From positions 1 through 32,709 of the forward strand of contig JBBIJH010000011.1 in the NCBI GenBank assembly GCA_037446075.1: DNA of 32,709 nt, written 5' to 3'. The notes beneath the pieces are model-generated. The model saw only the letters and a program-made list of their open reading frames with translations, made no database searches and was not told the origin of the DNA. The translations under genes were made by a program, and so were the position numbers. This document shows positions 1 to 8,134 of this stretch, piece by piece (positions within the stretch are counted from its first letter, which is position 1; every line of letters starts with the position of its first letter). The DNA is from JBBIJH01 sp037446075. GTDB lineage: Bacteria > Bacteroidota > Ignavibacteria > UBA10030 > JAHEZR01.

Positions 1-526
1 ATTCTGCAGGAGGACCGGTATCGACAAGCCCTTCAACATAAACGTTGACGGGAAACCCATGACACTCTTAGCACCGAACGCCATCCGTCGCCCCGCTGCC
101 GGATAAATGGGACTGATGAGCCCCGACCCCTTTTGCAGATGTCGAGACGTTCCGGCTGAGGTCCCTTGGTGGAGCAGGGTTTACGTCACCATGGCATGTG
201 GTACAGTTCTCCGGCCCGCCCGATTTTGCGTGACAGGTCTTGCAGGAGACTTGTGAGATGCCACCTGCATAGTCTTTTCCGTGGCAAGTCCAGCAGGAAG
301 ACATTTGCCAATTCTGTGCCCGAATATAATTCCCATGAAAGTCAGCAGGGGGTTGGGCGGGGTCAACAATACTTCGCCCGGACCATCCCTCCGAATGGAC
401 GGTCAGCGCCTGTGCTCTCGGCGGCGGAGCGAGAAGATCCTCCTGCAACTCGCTGCAACCGCCGCCGATGAGAATGAGTGCGAGGATAATACACAGAAGT
501 CTATAGCGGAGACTGACTGGGTTCAT
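1..526 (-). pseudogene. outer-membrane multihaem cytochrome c lipoprotein, interrupted by an in-frame stop; 3' end beyond window
   Basis: The reading frame starts at 526 with a lipoprotein signal: a hydrophobic stretch ending in a GGGC lipobox, lipidated Cys about residue 24. Three CXXCH haem motifs follow (CWTCH, CKTCH, CTTCH). The annotated frame ends at a TAA at 68-70, but that codon falls inside what would be a fourth haem motif (Cys-stop-Glu-Cys-His). The same frame then stays open to the window edge, reading GFPVNVYVEGL and onward. So this is either a nonsense-mutated gene, a sequencing error, or a real truncation. It lies 21 nt behind the dodecahaem cytochrome and an outer-membrane barrel gene. 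That is the usual setting for the surface-exposed cytochrome of a porin-cytochrome conduit, which would pass electrons to extracellular acceptors. The full length is unknown because the gene leaves the window. The lipoprotein cytochrome call is firm; surface exposure is inferred from context. Confidence 0.8.
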
Positions 527-547
527 AGGGGAATTCCCTGCAATCCT

Positions 548-1615
548 TTATCGAATTCCTTTGGATGAATGACACAGCATACACGTCGGATCCTTCCCTT
601 GAACATCGTGGCAGCTTACACAGAGTTCGATATCCCGTCGCGCGTATTGCGCATGCTCGTTGCCCCCAAGCCCTGGAACTGCTGAGGCAAAGTTAGCACT
701 CAGATGCCATACCGGCTTCAGCACGCGCTGGACGATACCTCCCTTCGCGTGGCACGTTGAACAGAACGTCTCACGCGAGTGACATGAATAGCAGTCCGAG
801 ACCCTGCCCTTCGCATCGAGGCCGTGCGTGAAGCGGTAATTCAACTCGTGGACATTCTGAAGCACCATCTTCTTCTGAGTGTCATCCGGGCTAATCTTTC
901 CCGACCGAGGCGTCACGGGATCCTTGCGGTTCGGGAAATTCACGAGGTTTGCCCCCTCGTGGCAGTCCTGACAAAAGCTTTGCGTGTGGCATGTTTGGCA
1001 TTCAGCATCGTAGGTTCCCACCCGGGCTAACAGGCGATGTTCTTTCCTGAAGTTCCCCACTTTATGGTCTGAAGGAAGAAGCGAAGTAAAGTTCGTGTGA
1101 CAGCTTTCGCAGACGTTCGTCGCCTGTTTGTTGTCATGGCAGGTGTTGCACGTTGCCATGGAGGGTAGATTCGCCTTGCTTGCGTATTCCACCTCCTCCA
1201 GCGCTTGGTGGCACGTCTCGCATTTGATGCCCAGCTCACCAGCATGCTTTTCATGAGAGAAGATCAGCTCACGGGCTGGATTTGCAAATGGGACTGGATT
1301 CTTCTCGTCCACATGGCAGAAAGAACAATTGTTCTTGACCTGATCCTCATGACACGACTCACAGTTCGCCTGTTTCCCGAGAAGATTATCCGAGGAAAGC
1401 TTGCTCGTCTTAACGTCCGCATGGCAGTCTTCACAGGAAGCACCAATATCCTTCAAATGATATTTGTGGGAAAACTTAATGAGCTTTGATCTGTCCTCTT
1501 CTCGGCCGGGGCGTCTGTCAGCTTGTCCCGCGGCCACCGGAGCTTCACGCATTGCCGCCGAAACCAGAGCCACTGTCAGAAGCGTCAGACCGAGGATGGC
1601 GTATCGCTGAAACAT
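548..1615 (-). CDS. periplasmic dodecahaem cytochrome c of a porin-cytochrome conduit
   Basis: A 355-aa protein starting at ATG 1615; a TTG two codons upstream is possible but less likely. An N-terminal signal peptide (residues 1 to about 28) is followed by twelve CXXCH motifs: CEDCH, CESCH, CSFCH, CETCH, CNTCH, CESCH, CQTCH, CQDCH, CYSCH, CSTCH, CVSCH and CMLCH. Extra histidines in FSHKYH and FSHEKH contexts are typical distal haem ligands. One haem per about 30 residues is the density of electron-wire cytochromes such as MtrA or Geobacter ExtA. It lies 36 nt behind the outer-membrane barrel gene and 21 nt ahead of the cytochrome lipoprotein, in one apparent transcript. The expected role is to carry electrons through the periplasm into the barrel. 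The family is clear from the motifs; electron direction and partners are inferred from gene order. Confidence 0.93.
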   Translation of the reverse strand: MFQRYAILGLTLLTVALVSAAMREAPVAAGQADRRPGREEDRSKLIKFSHKYHLKDIGASCEDCHADVKTSKLSSDNLLGKQANCESCHEDQVKNNCSFCHVDEKNPVPFANPARELIFSHEKHAGELGIKCETCHQALEEVEYASKANLPSMATCNTCHDNKQATNVCESCHTNFTSLLPSDHKVGNFRKEHRLLARVGTYDAECQTCHTQSFCQDCHEGANLVNFPNRKDPVTPRSGKISPDDTQKKMVLQNVHELNYRFTHGLDAKGRVSDCYSCHSRETFCSTCHAKGGIVQRVLKPVWHLSANFASAVPGLGGNEHAQYARRDIELCVSCHDVQGKDPTCMLCHSSKGIR

Positions 1616-1651
1616 GGGCAAAACCCTAGATAGTTACCGGAATTCCCAGAG

Positions 1652-2944
1652 TTAATCGGCGAACCACACATTCATCTGTCCAAGGACACGAACGTCCTGC
1701 TTGGTGATACGGTTGTTCAGCCACTGGAGCTGAAAGTCGAAGGAAACGTGGGGCAAAGGTCGAACGGCCGAACCGATAACCCCGGCCACCACATGCTCTA
1801 CAGGCGCACTCCAGCTCAACCGATACTCTGCATACGACAGACCCAGTGAGGGCGTAAAGGAACGGTCAAGAAGTGGGTAGTAGAACTGGGCCGCCACGGA
1901 ATTCAACTTCCCCGCGTAGCCAACGCTTCCAGAGTAGCTCACAATTCCATATTCTCCACTGATGCCCGCGGAGTATCGGCGGGTATCGTCATCGACATAC
2001 CAAACTTTCGCCACTCTGCCAAAGGCTCGCCACAGCGGATGAACGTTGTACTCGATACCACCTTCTAATTCTTTCACGGAATTCTTCGGGAAGATGGAGA
2101 AGAAAGAGTGGAATGGAATCCTTGGGGAACGATAAATATACTCCCCTGTAACAGCAAGTCGGTCTATGATGGAAACTCGGCTGAACACCTGTCCACGAGA
2201 AATCCGATCGAAGTTCAGATCGTACTCGTACCGACCGTAGAAAGAAGCCCGCTGGCTTCCGCGGTAACTCACATCCACCCCGACGAACTCCTCAGAGTAT
2301 GGCTCGGGATTTATGACTGTCTTGAATACATTCTCTTGGCTATCAAGCCGGAGCGCATCATACGATGGCTGCTTCACGAGGCGTTTCATATAGCTCAACC
2401 CGAAACGAGCCTTAGTGAACGGCAACGCAATGACCTGGCCGCCGATCATATAGTTCTTTCCCACATCACCGATCAAGGCTAGCTTTTGAGATGGAGGGGG
2501 GATTGCTCCAGCATACCCGATGAGAGTTGCTTTTCCGCTCGCTATCTCGAATCGGCCGCGCAACCCGTCGATTGTCCCACTCCCCACCCCTGCGAAAACC
2601 GTCTGACGCCCGAAACTCGTTTCTCTTGTCTTTGCACTGTCGCTGACGGTCAGATAGAGATTATATAATCTCAACCCCGTCCCGCTCGTCACACGCGGAC
2701 CACCCGCTATGCTGAAGCCCAGATCGTCGAACCCCTGCAGATATGCATGAAGGGAAAGATTTTTCTGATAGAATTCAAACTGGGCCGTCTGATAACCAAA
2801 GGCATGCGTGTGTTCTGCACCAACTGTATCCGCGCGCTGCCATGCGTAAAAGGACGTCACGAATCTTCCGTTAACTCGTTGAGCCAAAGAAAGCTCGACG
2901 GAGGCAAGAATGAACAGAAGAACAATGAATATGGTGCGATACAT
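1652..2944 (-). CDS. outer-membrane beta-barrel protein of a porin-cytochrome conduit
   Basis: A 430-aa protein when started at ATG 2944, which opens directly on a signal peptide (MYRTIFIVLLFILASVELSLAQ). In-frame starts at 2974 and 2998 would add a hydrophilic leader and seem less likely; no candidate has a strong ribosome-binding site. The mature protein has alternating hydrophobic and polar residues, many aromatic residues, and Tyr/Gly-rich strands, with no haem motif, as expected of an outer-membrane barrel. It resembles the barrel partner (MtrB/OmbB/ExtB type) by size and position rather than by a motif that I can name. It precedes a dodecahaem cytochrome and a cytochrome lipoprotein, which is the defining gene set of a porin-cytochrome conduit. 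An ordinary porin is the alternative. Confidence 0.85.
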   Translation of the reverse strand: MYRTIFIVLLFILASVELSLAQRVNGRFVTSFYAWQRADTVGAEHTHAFGYQTAQFEFYQKNLSLHAYLQGFDDLGFSIAGGPRVTSGTGLRLYNLYLTVSDSAKTRETSFGRQTVFAGVGSGTIDGLRGRFEIASGKATLIGYAGAIPPPSQKLALIGDVGKNYMIGGQVIALPFTKARFGLSYMKRLVKQPSYDALRLDSQENVFKTVINPEPYSEEFVGVDVSYRGSQRASFYGRYEYDLNFDRISRGQVFSRVSIIDRLAVTGEYIYRSPRIPFHSFFSIFPKNSVKELEGGIEYNVHPLWRAFGRVAKVWYVDDDTRRYSAGISGEYGIVSYSGSVGYAGKLNSVAAQFYYPLLDRSFTPSLGLSYAEYRLSWSAPVEHVVAGVIGSAVRPLPHVSFDFQLQWLNNRITKQDVRVLGQMNVWFAD

Positions 2945-3193
2945 ACGCGTTTCGGAGAAGTGGTGAAGATCCATGCTATTCTGCTGGCCGTAATTCAAAC
3001 AACAGACGTGCCAAGTGCATGAAATAAACGAGATTGCGAAACAGGGGGGATTTGGCTGTTTTCAAAGGAAAGCAGGGATGAGACACTTTCAAATTCCGAT
3101 AGATGGGAAGGAGCGGGGTGACTGCTTCGCACACCTGCGAAATGGGAATTCTTTAGAAACAGAATGAAGGAGTGCGGGATAGAAAAATGACAA

Positions 3194-3328
3194 CTATTTC
3201 TCCCCAGCAGTCGAACTTCTTTTCTTTCTTATTCGAACGAGGAGGTAGACAATGAGAAGAAGAACGACACCCAAGGTGAAAAAGCCAATCATCGGAAGCA
3301 ACCACTCCCAGACTGCCTGCCAATTCAT
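3194..3328 (-). CDS. 44-aa single-pass membrane peptide
   Basis: This is a short ORF starting at ATG 3328, with a GGAGGT Shine-Dalgarno element about 11 nt upstream, inside the end of the preceding receiver gene. The peptide begins with a Trp-rich segment (MNWQAVWEWLLP). One transmembrane helix follows, about residues 12 to 32, then a basic tail (RIRKKRSS). Good ribosome-binding site, a clean membrane segment with a positive-inside tail, and a place between two co-directional genes all support a real gene. The layout resembles tiny accessory subunits of respiratory complexes such as CcoQ, but I see no sequence match and assign no function. Confidence 0.6.
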   Translation of the reverse strand: MNWQAVWEWLLPMIGFFTLGVVLLLIVYLLVRIRKKRSSTAGEK

Positions 3329-3337
3329 GTGAGATTT

Positions 3338-3736
3338 CTACCTCCTCTCGAGTGAGCCGGTTTTCAGTGTGCCCAGATTTTTTTCTACCGCTGTCTTGAT
3401 CTCTTCAATGTCAACAGGTTTATAGAACCAACTAGCGGTGTGAGGCCGCAGCTCATTTTCCAGGTTACGGTTTTCTGGTTGATAGACTGTCATGAAGATG
3501 ATCGGCACAGCCGGATAGGTCGCCTTAATTCGCTTAATACGATCCACAATCTCCGTAGATAAGGGAAAGTCAAAGAGGAGAAGAGCCGCGCCATGCTCTT
3601 TCAAGTGATGCTCCAGGTTCTCAAAAGTTTGAACACAGCTGGCTGGATGCCAACCTGAGAGATAGAGAGCAAGGCTCTCACAGAGGGTTTGGTCGTCAGA
3701 GAGAAAAAGAATCGACTTTTTAGGTTTTTCTTTCAT
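3338..3736 (-). CDS. stand-alone response-regulator receiver protein
   Basis: A 132-aa protein that is a single receiver domain with no output domain. The conserved phosphorylation residues are present: acidic pair D14/D15, phospho-acceptor D56 in LLLFDFP, switch threonine T83 in FMTVY, and lysine K106 in FYKPVD. A lone receiver usually works by protein-protein contact or as a phosphorelay intermediate. It sits directly ahead of the small membrane peptide and the porin-cytochrome genes, so it may link the conduit to sensory input. The very large hybrid kinase about 6 kb upstream is a candidate partner, by proximity only. Receiver identity is secure; target and kinase are unknown. Confidence 0.9.
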   Translation of the reverse strand: MKEKPKKSILFLSDDQTLCESLALYLSGWHPASCVQTFENLEHHLKEHGAALLLFDFPLSTEIVDRIKRIKATYPAVPIIFMTVYQPENRNLENELRPHTASWFYKPVDIEEIKTAVEKNLGTLKTGSLERR

Positions 3737-3954
3737 TGGCTATCAGAACTGGAGGTTCGGCGTCATCTGCCCCTCAAACGGAGCAGCAGTCGTCCAAAGT
3801 TTTCCTGAATATAGGGCAATGTTGCATCCCAGAACATTTTGGATACCCATTGGTCACAGACAAGAGCGAGCTTAGTGTCCCGGCAAGGGTGATTCAATGG
3901 CCAAAGGGGATCGTGCAGGTAGTTACCTTCCAGCTCACTTTGACAGTTTTCCTT
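3737..3954 (-). other. intergenic stretch with a 63-codon open extension of the molybdoenzyme frame
   Basis: Between the molybdoenzyme's TAG stop (3955-3957) and the receiver gene, the same reading frame continues open for 63 codons to a TGA at 3763-3765. The peptide would be rich in Trp, His and Leu, and contains an amphipathic C-terminal part (PYIQENFGRLLLRLRGR). There is no convincing start codon before an internal ATG. It could be a fragment of a lost gene or simply chance. I see no terminator here. Confidence 0.3.
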
Positions 3955-6900
3955 CTAGACCTTCACCAACCTCACCTTCGTATCATAGAACGACACGCTT
4001 CCCCCGACCGGATCGAGCATGCAGGTGTTTTTCAGGTAATCATCCAGACGCATGGCGGCGTTGGCGTGGACACCTGTTGCGCGACGCGGATCGCCTTTGA
4101 TCCTCTTTCCATCAACAACAACATCAGATGAACCGTTCGCCCAATGCCCGTGTCCGAGTGAAAAGGCAACCACTCCCGGGCGAATTCCTTCCACCACTTT
4201 GATCTTGCCGACCATCGGCTTCTTCAAGCCGTTCTTCAGGTCGTACACGCCTTCGGAATTCGACTTCGATGTGAACTTCACCAAATCACCGTTGCTGAAA
4301 CTGAGTCGCCTCGCATCGGCGGAGTTCACCAGCACTTCGTTTTCCGGACGAATGGCGCTCAGCCAGTAATCCACAATCGTGCGGCTCTTCGTCTGCGTAA
4401 CGTCGCGGAAAGTGATCATGTGCAAATCGAAGCCGTCGCGCTCATCGTGCACTTCATTGTCCATCACGTCGGCAACCGGAACGTACGTCGCAATGCCAGG
4501 ATAGTGCTTGCCGGTAATTGCCGACTTGCCGTGCGCGTGTTTCTCGAGATACAGGTTGACGAGCTGTCCGTACTTGTTTCTGAACTTCTCCCCATCGTAC
4601 GCCTTCTCGTAGTCCTGAAAGCGTCCGCCGCGATTCATCACGTAAACAACTTTTTTCCACCACTGGTCGCCGACGATCTTCTTCCACCGCTCGATATCGA
4701 AAACCGTTTTGGGCAGATGGCGGCGGGATTCCTCGAAGATTTTCAATTCGTCCTCATCGGCATCAGGCACTTCATCGCCCGGCTTATCGCCGGCGGCAAT
4801 GTTGGCAACCATGCGGAGATAGAAATCTTCAGGCCGAGTAAAATCCTTCCCTTCACCAAGACCGTTCTTGCCGAAGCCCGGTAGATTCATCTTCTCGGCA
4901 ATTCCCAATATCATTGTTTCGAGGGAGAGGGGAAGTCTCTCGCCGAACACCGTCACTGTCTCGGGAATCGGCGGCACGACCGGATTGCGTACGGGTTGTG
5001 CTTTCTGTGGAATGCTCGGATGACTTCCGTGAAATTCCCAGCGCTCGAGATATGTCAGGTCGGGGAAAATGTAATCGGCATACATGGACATCTCGCCGAT
5101 GGTGATGTCGCTGGCGATGTAGAGAGGAATCTTGTTCGGGTCGGAGAGAATCTCGATGTTGGTTTGTCCGCCGGGAAGCGCGTACGTTGCCGCAGCCATG
5201 TACGAAAAGAGAATCTTCGACGCATACGGGTACGCATCGCCCATCGAGGGAATGATTTCTTCATAGATGTCGCTGGCAAACGGATACCACTGCCGCCGCG
5301 CCGGATAGCCTGTGAAGATGGTGGACTCTTCGTACTTCGCATCGTGCCGGATGATGCTGATGCCGAACGGCGCAATCTTGTTCGGATGCATCTTGCCGAT
5401 GGGGAATGGATTGCCTTCCTTCGAGCCGTCCACGGCGTAGGTGGAGAGTTTGATCAATCCGCCCTTCCAATCGTAGTTGCCGATGAGAGCGTTGAGCGAG
5501 AAGACAGCGAGCACATTGTAGAAGCCGTTAGTGTGCTGCGAGACACCGCGATGCGGATCGGCAACGGCTTTCTTGCCGTGCGAGGTGAACTCGCGCGCAA
5601 GCTCGATGATGTCGTCCGCCTTGATGCCGCAGATCTCTGCCCACTCTTCGATCGTATGCTGTGCGGCGGATTCATAGAGAAGCTCCAGACTGCTCTTCAC
5701 CGCAACTCCGGCAACAGTGGTGTTGACGAGCAAATCCCCTGTGACGGCGTTCTTCTCGTCGTTTGGGTCGAAGGCAACCGGCTTGCCGTCCTTCATCACC
5801 ACGAACGGATCGAACTCCCATTCCTTGCCGTCCTTCGTCTGACGTTTCTCTTTTGCTGCCAAACCGATTTCCGATGCATGCAAGAACGAGCCGTCGTCTT
5901 TGACAAGCCAAGTTGCATTCGTCCATGATTGCTCGTCGGTTGCCTTGGCTGCGGCTTTGTTGGCGGCGGCGAGAAACTTGGCATCGTAGCGTTTGTTTTC
6001 GATGATCCAGCGAATCATGCTGAGCGCAAATGCGCCTTCGGTACCCGGCTTGATGGGGACCCACTTGTACGCCTTCGAGGCAATCTTCGAGAAGCGCGGG
6101 TCAACCACAGCAACTTTCAGCTTCTTCTCCACGAGGTTCTTCATCATCTTGCGCGCATGATGCGTCGGTCCGTAGCCCCCTTCGATGTAGGCGGTGCCGA
6201 TGCCGAGCAGAAACTCGACGTTGCTCGTATCCGCTTGCCAGTAGAACTTCTGTCCGCCGGTGAATTTCCCTTCGACGAACTGATTGCTCATCGCATAGCC
6301 CGTAAAGTAGAGCGAGCCTTGACACACTGTTGTGTGTCCGTGCGCGTTGGTAGAACCGAACGACTCTTTGATGAAGCGATTGATGAACTCCGAGCGGCCT
6401 GCTTTCAATCGCCCCCACATGAACGTAACCTGATTGTTCTTCGGTCCGAAATCAGGATGGTCGGGATCAATCAGCACGTGGAGATGCTCGGCGAATTTTT
6501 TCTTGAACTCTTCGACTGCGGCCTTCTTTTCTTCCGGAGTCTTCTTGCTGCGGATGACGTTCACTTCATCCGCCATCGCCTTGGCAAGTCTCGGGTCGCG
6601 CAGCGCCCATAAATCTTTCAATCCTTCTACGTGCCGGTTCTCCTCGCCCTTGACGTGCTTGAAGAGCTTACCGCCGTGAACGATCTCACTGATTGCCTGC
6701 TCGAAGGGAATCGTCATCCACTTGTTCTCGCCGCGCTTGCCGCCACGCTTCAACACCTTCACGATGCGGTACGGATCGTAGAGCGTCTGGATGCCGGACT
6801 GCCCCTTCGGACAGAGTGCGCCTTCGATGCGAGCCGATTCCTTGAGCGGCGTGGTGTACGGCAGACTTGGCACGAGCGTCCACGGACTGTACGGGTTGCC

Positions 6901-7206
6901 GTCAATCTTCACCGCAACACCGTTGAGCACTTTCACTTTGATGCCGCAGCCAGTGTTGCACTGCAAGCAGACCGAGCTGACGACGTTTTGCATCTTGGCA
7001 AATTCGTACTCCTCAGCCGGCGTGAGTGTGCCTTCTTCTGCTTTGGCGAAGAGGTGTTCTGCCCATTCTAACTGACTCAGCATAACGGCGCTTCCGCCCA
7101 GGAAAGCAGAGCTCTTCAAGAATCGGCGGCGCGTGCTCGGACGATGTGTCAGTTCGCAGGAGGTTTGCTCTAGTGTAGTTTTACTTGTCTTTGGTTCGTT
7201 CGTCAT
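3955..7206 (-). CDS. periplasmic molybdopterin oxidoreductase, TtrA/ArrA (tetrathionate/arsenate reductase) family catalytic subunit
   Basis: A 1083-aa protein from ATG 7206, chosen over an upstream in-frame start because AGGAG lies 8 nt before it and because it begins 11 nt after the upstream gene stops. A Tat signal (STRRRFLKSSAFLGG, about residues 24-38) sends it folded to the periplasm. An N-terminal [4Fe-4S] site is formed by C80, C83, C87 and C132; the long gap before the fourth Cys fits the TtrA/ArrA/SrrA branch. C295 in HTTVCQGSLY is the likely molybdenum ligand. The stretch HRGVSQHTNGFYN, followed by NALIGNYDWKGG, is TtrA-like. It belongs with the iron-sulfur subunit just upstream and a porin before that, but no TtrC-type quinol subunit is adjacent. 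The substrate (a sulfur, arsenic or selenium oxyanion) cannot be read from sequence, nor can the reaction direction. Confidence 0.92.
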   Translation of the reverse strand: MTNEPKTSKTTLEQTSCELTHRPSTRRRFLKSSAFLGGSAVMLSQLEWAEHLFAKAEEGTLTPAEEYEFAKMQNVVSSVCLQCNTGCGIKVKVLNGVAVKIDGNPYSPWTLVPSLPYTTPLKESARIEGALCPKGQSGIQTLYDPYRIVKVLKRGGKRGENKWMTIPFEQAISEIVHGGKLFKHVKGEENRHVEGLKDLWALRDPRLAKAMADEVNVIRSKKTPEEKKAAVEEFKKKFAEHLHVLIDPDHPDFGPKNNQVTFMWGRLKAGRSEFINRFIKESFGSTNAHGHTTVCQGSLYFTGYAMSNQFVEGKFTGGQKFYWQADTSNVEFLLGIGTAYIEGGYGPTHHARKMMKNLVEKKLKVAVVDPRFSKIASKAYKWVPIKPGTEGAFALSMIRWIIENKRYDAKFLAAANKAAAKATDEQSWTNATWLVKDDGSFLHASEIGLAAKEKRQTKDGKEWEFDPFVVMKDGKPVAFDPNDEKNAVTGDLLVNTTVAGVAVKSSLELLYESAAQHTIEEWAEICGIKADDIIELAREFTSHGKKAVADPHRGVSQHTNGFYNVLAVFSLNALIGNYDWKGGLIKLSTYAVDGSKEGNPFPIGKMHPNKIAPFGISIIRHDAKYEESTIFTGYPARRQWYPFASDIYEEIIPSMGDAYPYASKILFSYMAAATYALPGGQTNIEILSDPNKIPLYIASDITIGEMSMYADYIFPDLTYLERWEFHGSHPSIPQKAQPVRNPVVPPIPETVTVFGERLPLSLETMILGIAEKMNLPGFGKNGLGEGKDFTRPEDFYLRMVANIAAGDKPGDEVPDADEDELKIFEESRRHLPKTVFDIERWKKIVGDQWWKKVVYVMNRGGRFQDYEKAYDGEKFRNKYGQLVNLYLEKHAHGKSAITGKHYPGIATYVPVADVMDNEVHDERDGFDLHMITFRDVTQTKSRTIVDYWLSAIRPENEVLVNSADARRLSFSNGDLVKFTSKSNSEGVYDLKNGLKKPMVGKIKVVEGIRPGVVAFSLGHGHWANGSSDVVVDGKRIKGDPRRATGVHANAAMRLDDYLKNTCMLDPVGGSVSFYDTKVRLVKV

Positions 7207-7217
7207 ATTCAATTCTC

Positions 7218-8117
7218 CTATGAATGGCACACCATGCATGTTTGCTCCGGATCGTCATCCAGATAATAGACGTGCGGTTCGGTACCGGCGGCGAGGTTCA
7301 GCCGCGCAGACTTTTCTTTCTTTAATAATTTGGATACGAGACTTTCGGAATCGTTCAGGTCGCCGAAGTGCATTGCTTGTCCGGTGCATGTGGCGACGCA
7401 CGCCGGTAGCATGCCCGCATCAATACGCTGCGTGCAGAAGTGACACTTGCGCGTTGTGCCTTTCGTCTCCGCGCGGCTCCATCCCTTTCCGTACTCTTTC
7501 GCCTTGCGCTTCTCATACGGCTGACTTGCAGGCGTCCCATCGGTGTAATTCTTCCCTTCATCGTACCAGAGCGAATTCGGATAGGGGCATGCTGCACTCG
7601 CCGCTTCGAAAACCTTCTTCCCTTTCATTTTCTTGTAATCAATCACGACGATGCCGTCGGGGCGTCGTGACATTGCACCGGGAATGATCTTGTTCGCGGC
7701 TTCGATGCACGGGGCGTTTTCGCATTGCATGCAGTTGCCCGGCATGAAGAAACGACGAACATTGGGGAACTCGCCGTCCTCCACTTCTGCAACCGTCCGA
7801 TACGTAACACCGACGGGCAGATTGTTTTCCGCGATGCACGCCGCGGTGCACGCGTTGCAGCCGATGCACTTGCGTATGTCAATCACCATTGCCCACTTGC
7901 GCTGCTCGATTGGTTTCTCCAGCGTTCGCTGAAGGTCGTTGTACATGGTTAGGGCTTCGCTCGACCTATGACTCGTCGCTGCCTCCAATGCTACTCGTCC
8001 GACTTCCTTCAGCCCCGGGAGGAGTGTGGTTGCTGCTGCTGCACCGGCCAGTGCTCCCCCCGCATGTTTGAAGAATGTGCGTCTCGACACTTTTTTCGTG
8101 TTCACTCCTTCGGCCAT
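7218..8117 (-). CDS. Tat-exported TtrB/DmsB-type iron-sulfur subunit with one cluster missing and a C-terminal haem-c motif
   Basis: A 299-aa protein with a perfect AAAGGAGG site 6 nt before its ATG and a Tat signal (SRRTFFKHAGG). It is the electron-transfer partner of the molybdoenzyme that starts 11 nt downstream. Four-cluster proteins of this family carry four Cys groups. Group I is complete (C84, C87, C90, C94) and so is group IV (C225, C228, C240, C244). Group II keeps only three (C129, C132, C137; position 141 is Ala), and group III keeps only its last Cys (C177). The four missing residues are exactly the ligand set of one cluster, so three [4Fe-4S] clusters are predicted. The protein ends with CMVCH (residues 294-298), a c-type haem site absent from normal TtrB. 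The ferredoxin at 18360-19043 keeps all sixteen Cys. Confidence 0.93.
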   Translation of the reverse strand: MAEGVNTKKVSRRTFFKHAGGALAGAAAATTLLPGLKEVGRVALEAATSHRSSEALTMYNDLQRTLEKPIEQRKWAMVIDIRKCIGCNACTAACIAENNLPVGVTYRTVAEVEDGEFPNVRRFFMPGNCMQCENAPCIEAANKIIPGAMSRRPDGIVVIDYKKMKGKKVFEAASAACPYPNSLWYDEGKNYTDGTPASQPYEKRKAKEYGKGWSRAETKGTTRKCHFCTQRIDAGMLPACVATCTGQAMHFGDLNDSESLVSKLLKKEKSARLNLAAGTEPHVYYLDDDPEQTCMVCHS

Positions 8118-8134
8118 CGTGATCCTCCTTTAGC

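Noticed and set aside
68..70. Recoding of TAA as an amino acid in the cytochrome lipoprotein
   Set aside because: The surrounding genes use TAA as a normal stop (for example at the MopB-fold gene), and known read-through amino acids use TGA or TAG.
3955..3957. Pyrrolysine read-through at the molybdoenzyme's TAG
   Set aside because: Other genes here also end in TAG, and no pyrrolysine genes or signals are visible.
4420..7071. Long plus-strand ORFs opposite the molybdoenzyme
   Set aside because: They lie antisense to a well-supported gene, show no domains, and arise from its codon bias.
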